Assembly (NCBI GenBank): GCA_947177885.1
Contig: CAMWWF010000183.1
Span: 1 to 6,271, forward strand
DNA: 6,271 nt
Source of the DNA: an uncultured Lachnospiraceae bacterium
Lineage (GTDB): Bacteria; Bacillota_A; Clostridia; Lachnospirales; Lachnospiraceae
Direction: 5' to 3'
The notes beneath the pieces are model-generated. The model worked only from the letters and a program-made list of their open reading frames with translations, searched no databases and was not told the DNA's origin. The first letter of the stretch is position 1. Every line of letters starts with the position of its first letter. Positions 5,749 through 6,271 of the stretch are shown here, in pieces. The position numbers and the translations under genes are program-made.

Positions 5749-6271
5749 TCATTGTGGATTCAGGCCTGCCGGCTTATCCTCCGGAACAGGTTTGATTTCT
5801 TTCAGACGAAAAACTTCAAAATCGTCCGCTTTTCCCTTCAGGGCTATTTTTCCCAGAAACTCCACCGAAATTCGGTTCTCCAGAGCTTCCACAACGGCTC
5901 TGGAAAGATAGATATCTCCGCCTGTGGCTTTGGACTCCAGCCGCTCCGCCGTATTTACCGTATCGCCTATTGCTGTATAGTCCATTCGCTGCGGGGAGCC
6001 GATGTTTCCAACTACCGCAGGGCCTACATGGATTCCTATGCCGAAAGAGACGCTTCGATTATAGAGTGTTTTCAGTTCCCGGGCAAGGGCGGCGGAGCCG
6101 GAAACCATATCCGCAGCGGCCTTTACTGCGTTCATTATGTAGTCTTTCTGCGGAAGAGGAGCACCCCAGAACGCCATGGCCGCATCTCCGATGAATTTAT
6201 CCAATGTGCCGCCGTTTTTCAGGATACAGTCCGAAATCAGGGCCAGGTAACGGTTCAGTACGTCTACCAGC
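5749..6271 (-). CDS. Class III adenylate cyclase, C-terminal part (cut by window edge)
   Basis: Class III cyclases make cyclic AMP (or GMP) from ATP (or GTP). The reading frame stays open to the right edge, so the 5' end lies outside. The visible 173 residues cover most of a catalytic domain and a short tail. GGTLDKFIGDAAMAFWGAP (20-38 of the fragment) contains the second metal-binding Asp29 and Lys25, the adenine-selecting lysine. FGIGIHVGPAVVGNIGS (76-92) is the central glycine-rich motif. MDYTAIGDTVNTAERLE (96-112) holds Thr99, the second purine-selecting position (class IIIb pattern), and transition-state residues Asn106 and Arg110. KIALKGK (141-147) closes the domain. Lys plus Thr predicts ATP rather than GTP as substrate. 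The first metal-binding Asp and any sensory or membrane domain are missing with the N-terminus. A TTG at 6204 would be an internal start, but homology continues upstream of it (for example VLNRYLALISD), so it is rejected. The gene precedes the GAF/HD-GYP gene by 57 nt. Confidence 0.9.
   Translation of the reverse strand, partial: LVDVLNRYLALISDCILKNGGTLDKFIGDAAMAFWGAPLPQKDYIMNAVKAAADMVSGSAALARELKTLYNRSVSFGIGIHVGPAVVGNIGSPQRMDYTAIGDTVNTAERLESKATGGDIYLSRAVVEALENRISVEFLGKIALKGKADDFEVFRLKEIKPVPEDKPAGLNPQ

Noticed and set aside
5369..5752. A 127-codon minus-strand frame whose ATG overlaps the cyclase stop codon (ATGA), suggesting translational coupling or an N-terminal extension of the HD-GYP protein joined by a frameshift.
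   Set aside because: There is no ribosome binding site before this ATG. After about 20 codons it runs out of frame through the GAF domain with no family resemblance, and an in-frame TAG lies just upstream of the HD-GYP start. The ATG at 5691 has a good GGAGA site and gives a complete GAF domain.

Overview
The window looks like a chromosomal segment from a Gram-positive anaerobe of the Clostridia, most likely a Lachnospiraceae-type Firmicute. This is inferred from strong AGGAGG-type ribosome binding sites, A/T-rich intergenic regions around moderately GC-balanced genes, and the style of the proteins (a short class II aldolase, a cytoplasmic cyclophilin, a GAF/HD-GYP protein). No marker gene fixes the taxon. 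I see no mobile element, CRISPR array, tRNA or rRNA.

Layout. The left end (1-131) is a leader with a strong hairpin, followed by a plus-strand class II fructose-bisphosphate aldolase gene (132-995) with its own intrinsic terminator (about 1045-1084). A gene-free stretch of about 400 bases follows. It contains a minus-strand double hairpin, one with a C(UUCG)G loop and the next a terminator with a seven-T tract, and a possible minus-strand promoter that would make a short RNA of about 115 nt.

All other genes are on the minus strand. In transcription order (right to left) they are: a class III nucleotide cyclase cut by the window edge (5749-6271), a GAF plus HD-GYP phosphodiesterase (4219-5691), hflK (2971-4056), hflC (2055-2924) and a cyclophilin peptidyl-prolyl isomerase (1394-1915). 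The first two are 57 nt apart with no terminator between them and are probably one transcription unit. hflK and hflC are 46 nt apart and form the usual pair. The cyclophilin lies 139 nt beyond hflC after an A/T-rich leader.

Functionally there are three blocks. The first is central carbon metabolism (aldolase). The second is membrane and protein quality control: HflK/HflC are SPFH membrane-scaffold proteins known from E. coli as FtsH modulators, and the cyclophilin assists folding. The third is a second-messenger pair, a predicted adenylate cyclase beside a predicted cyclic-di-GMP phosphodiesterase with a sensory GAF domain. The most unusual points are a helical insertion of about 97 residues in the HD-GYP catalytic domain, the pairing of a cAMP-type cyclase with a GAF/HD-GYP enzyme whose GAF domain keeps part of a cyclic-nucleotide-binding motif, and the possible small RNA between the aldolase and cyclophilin genes. 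I found no clearly new multi-gene system. Most of the window is recognisable housekeeping and signalling.
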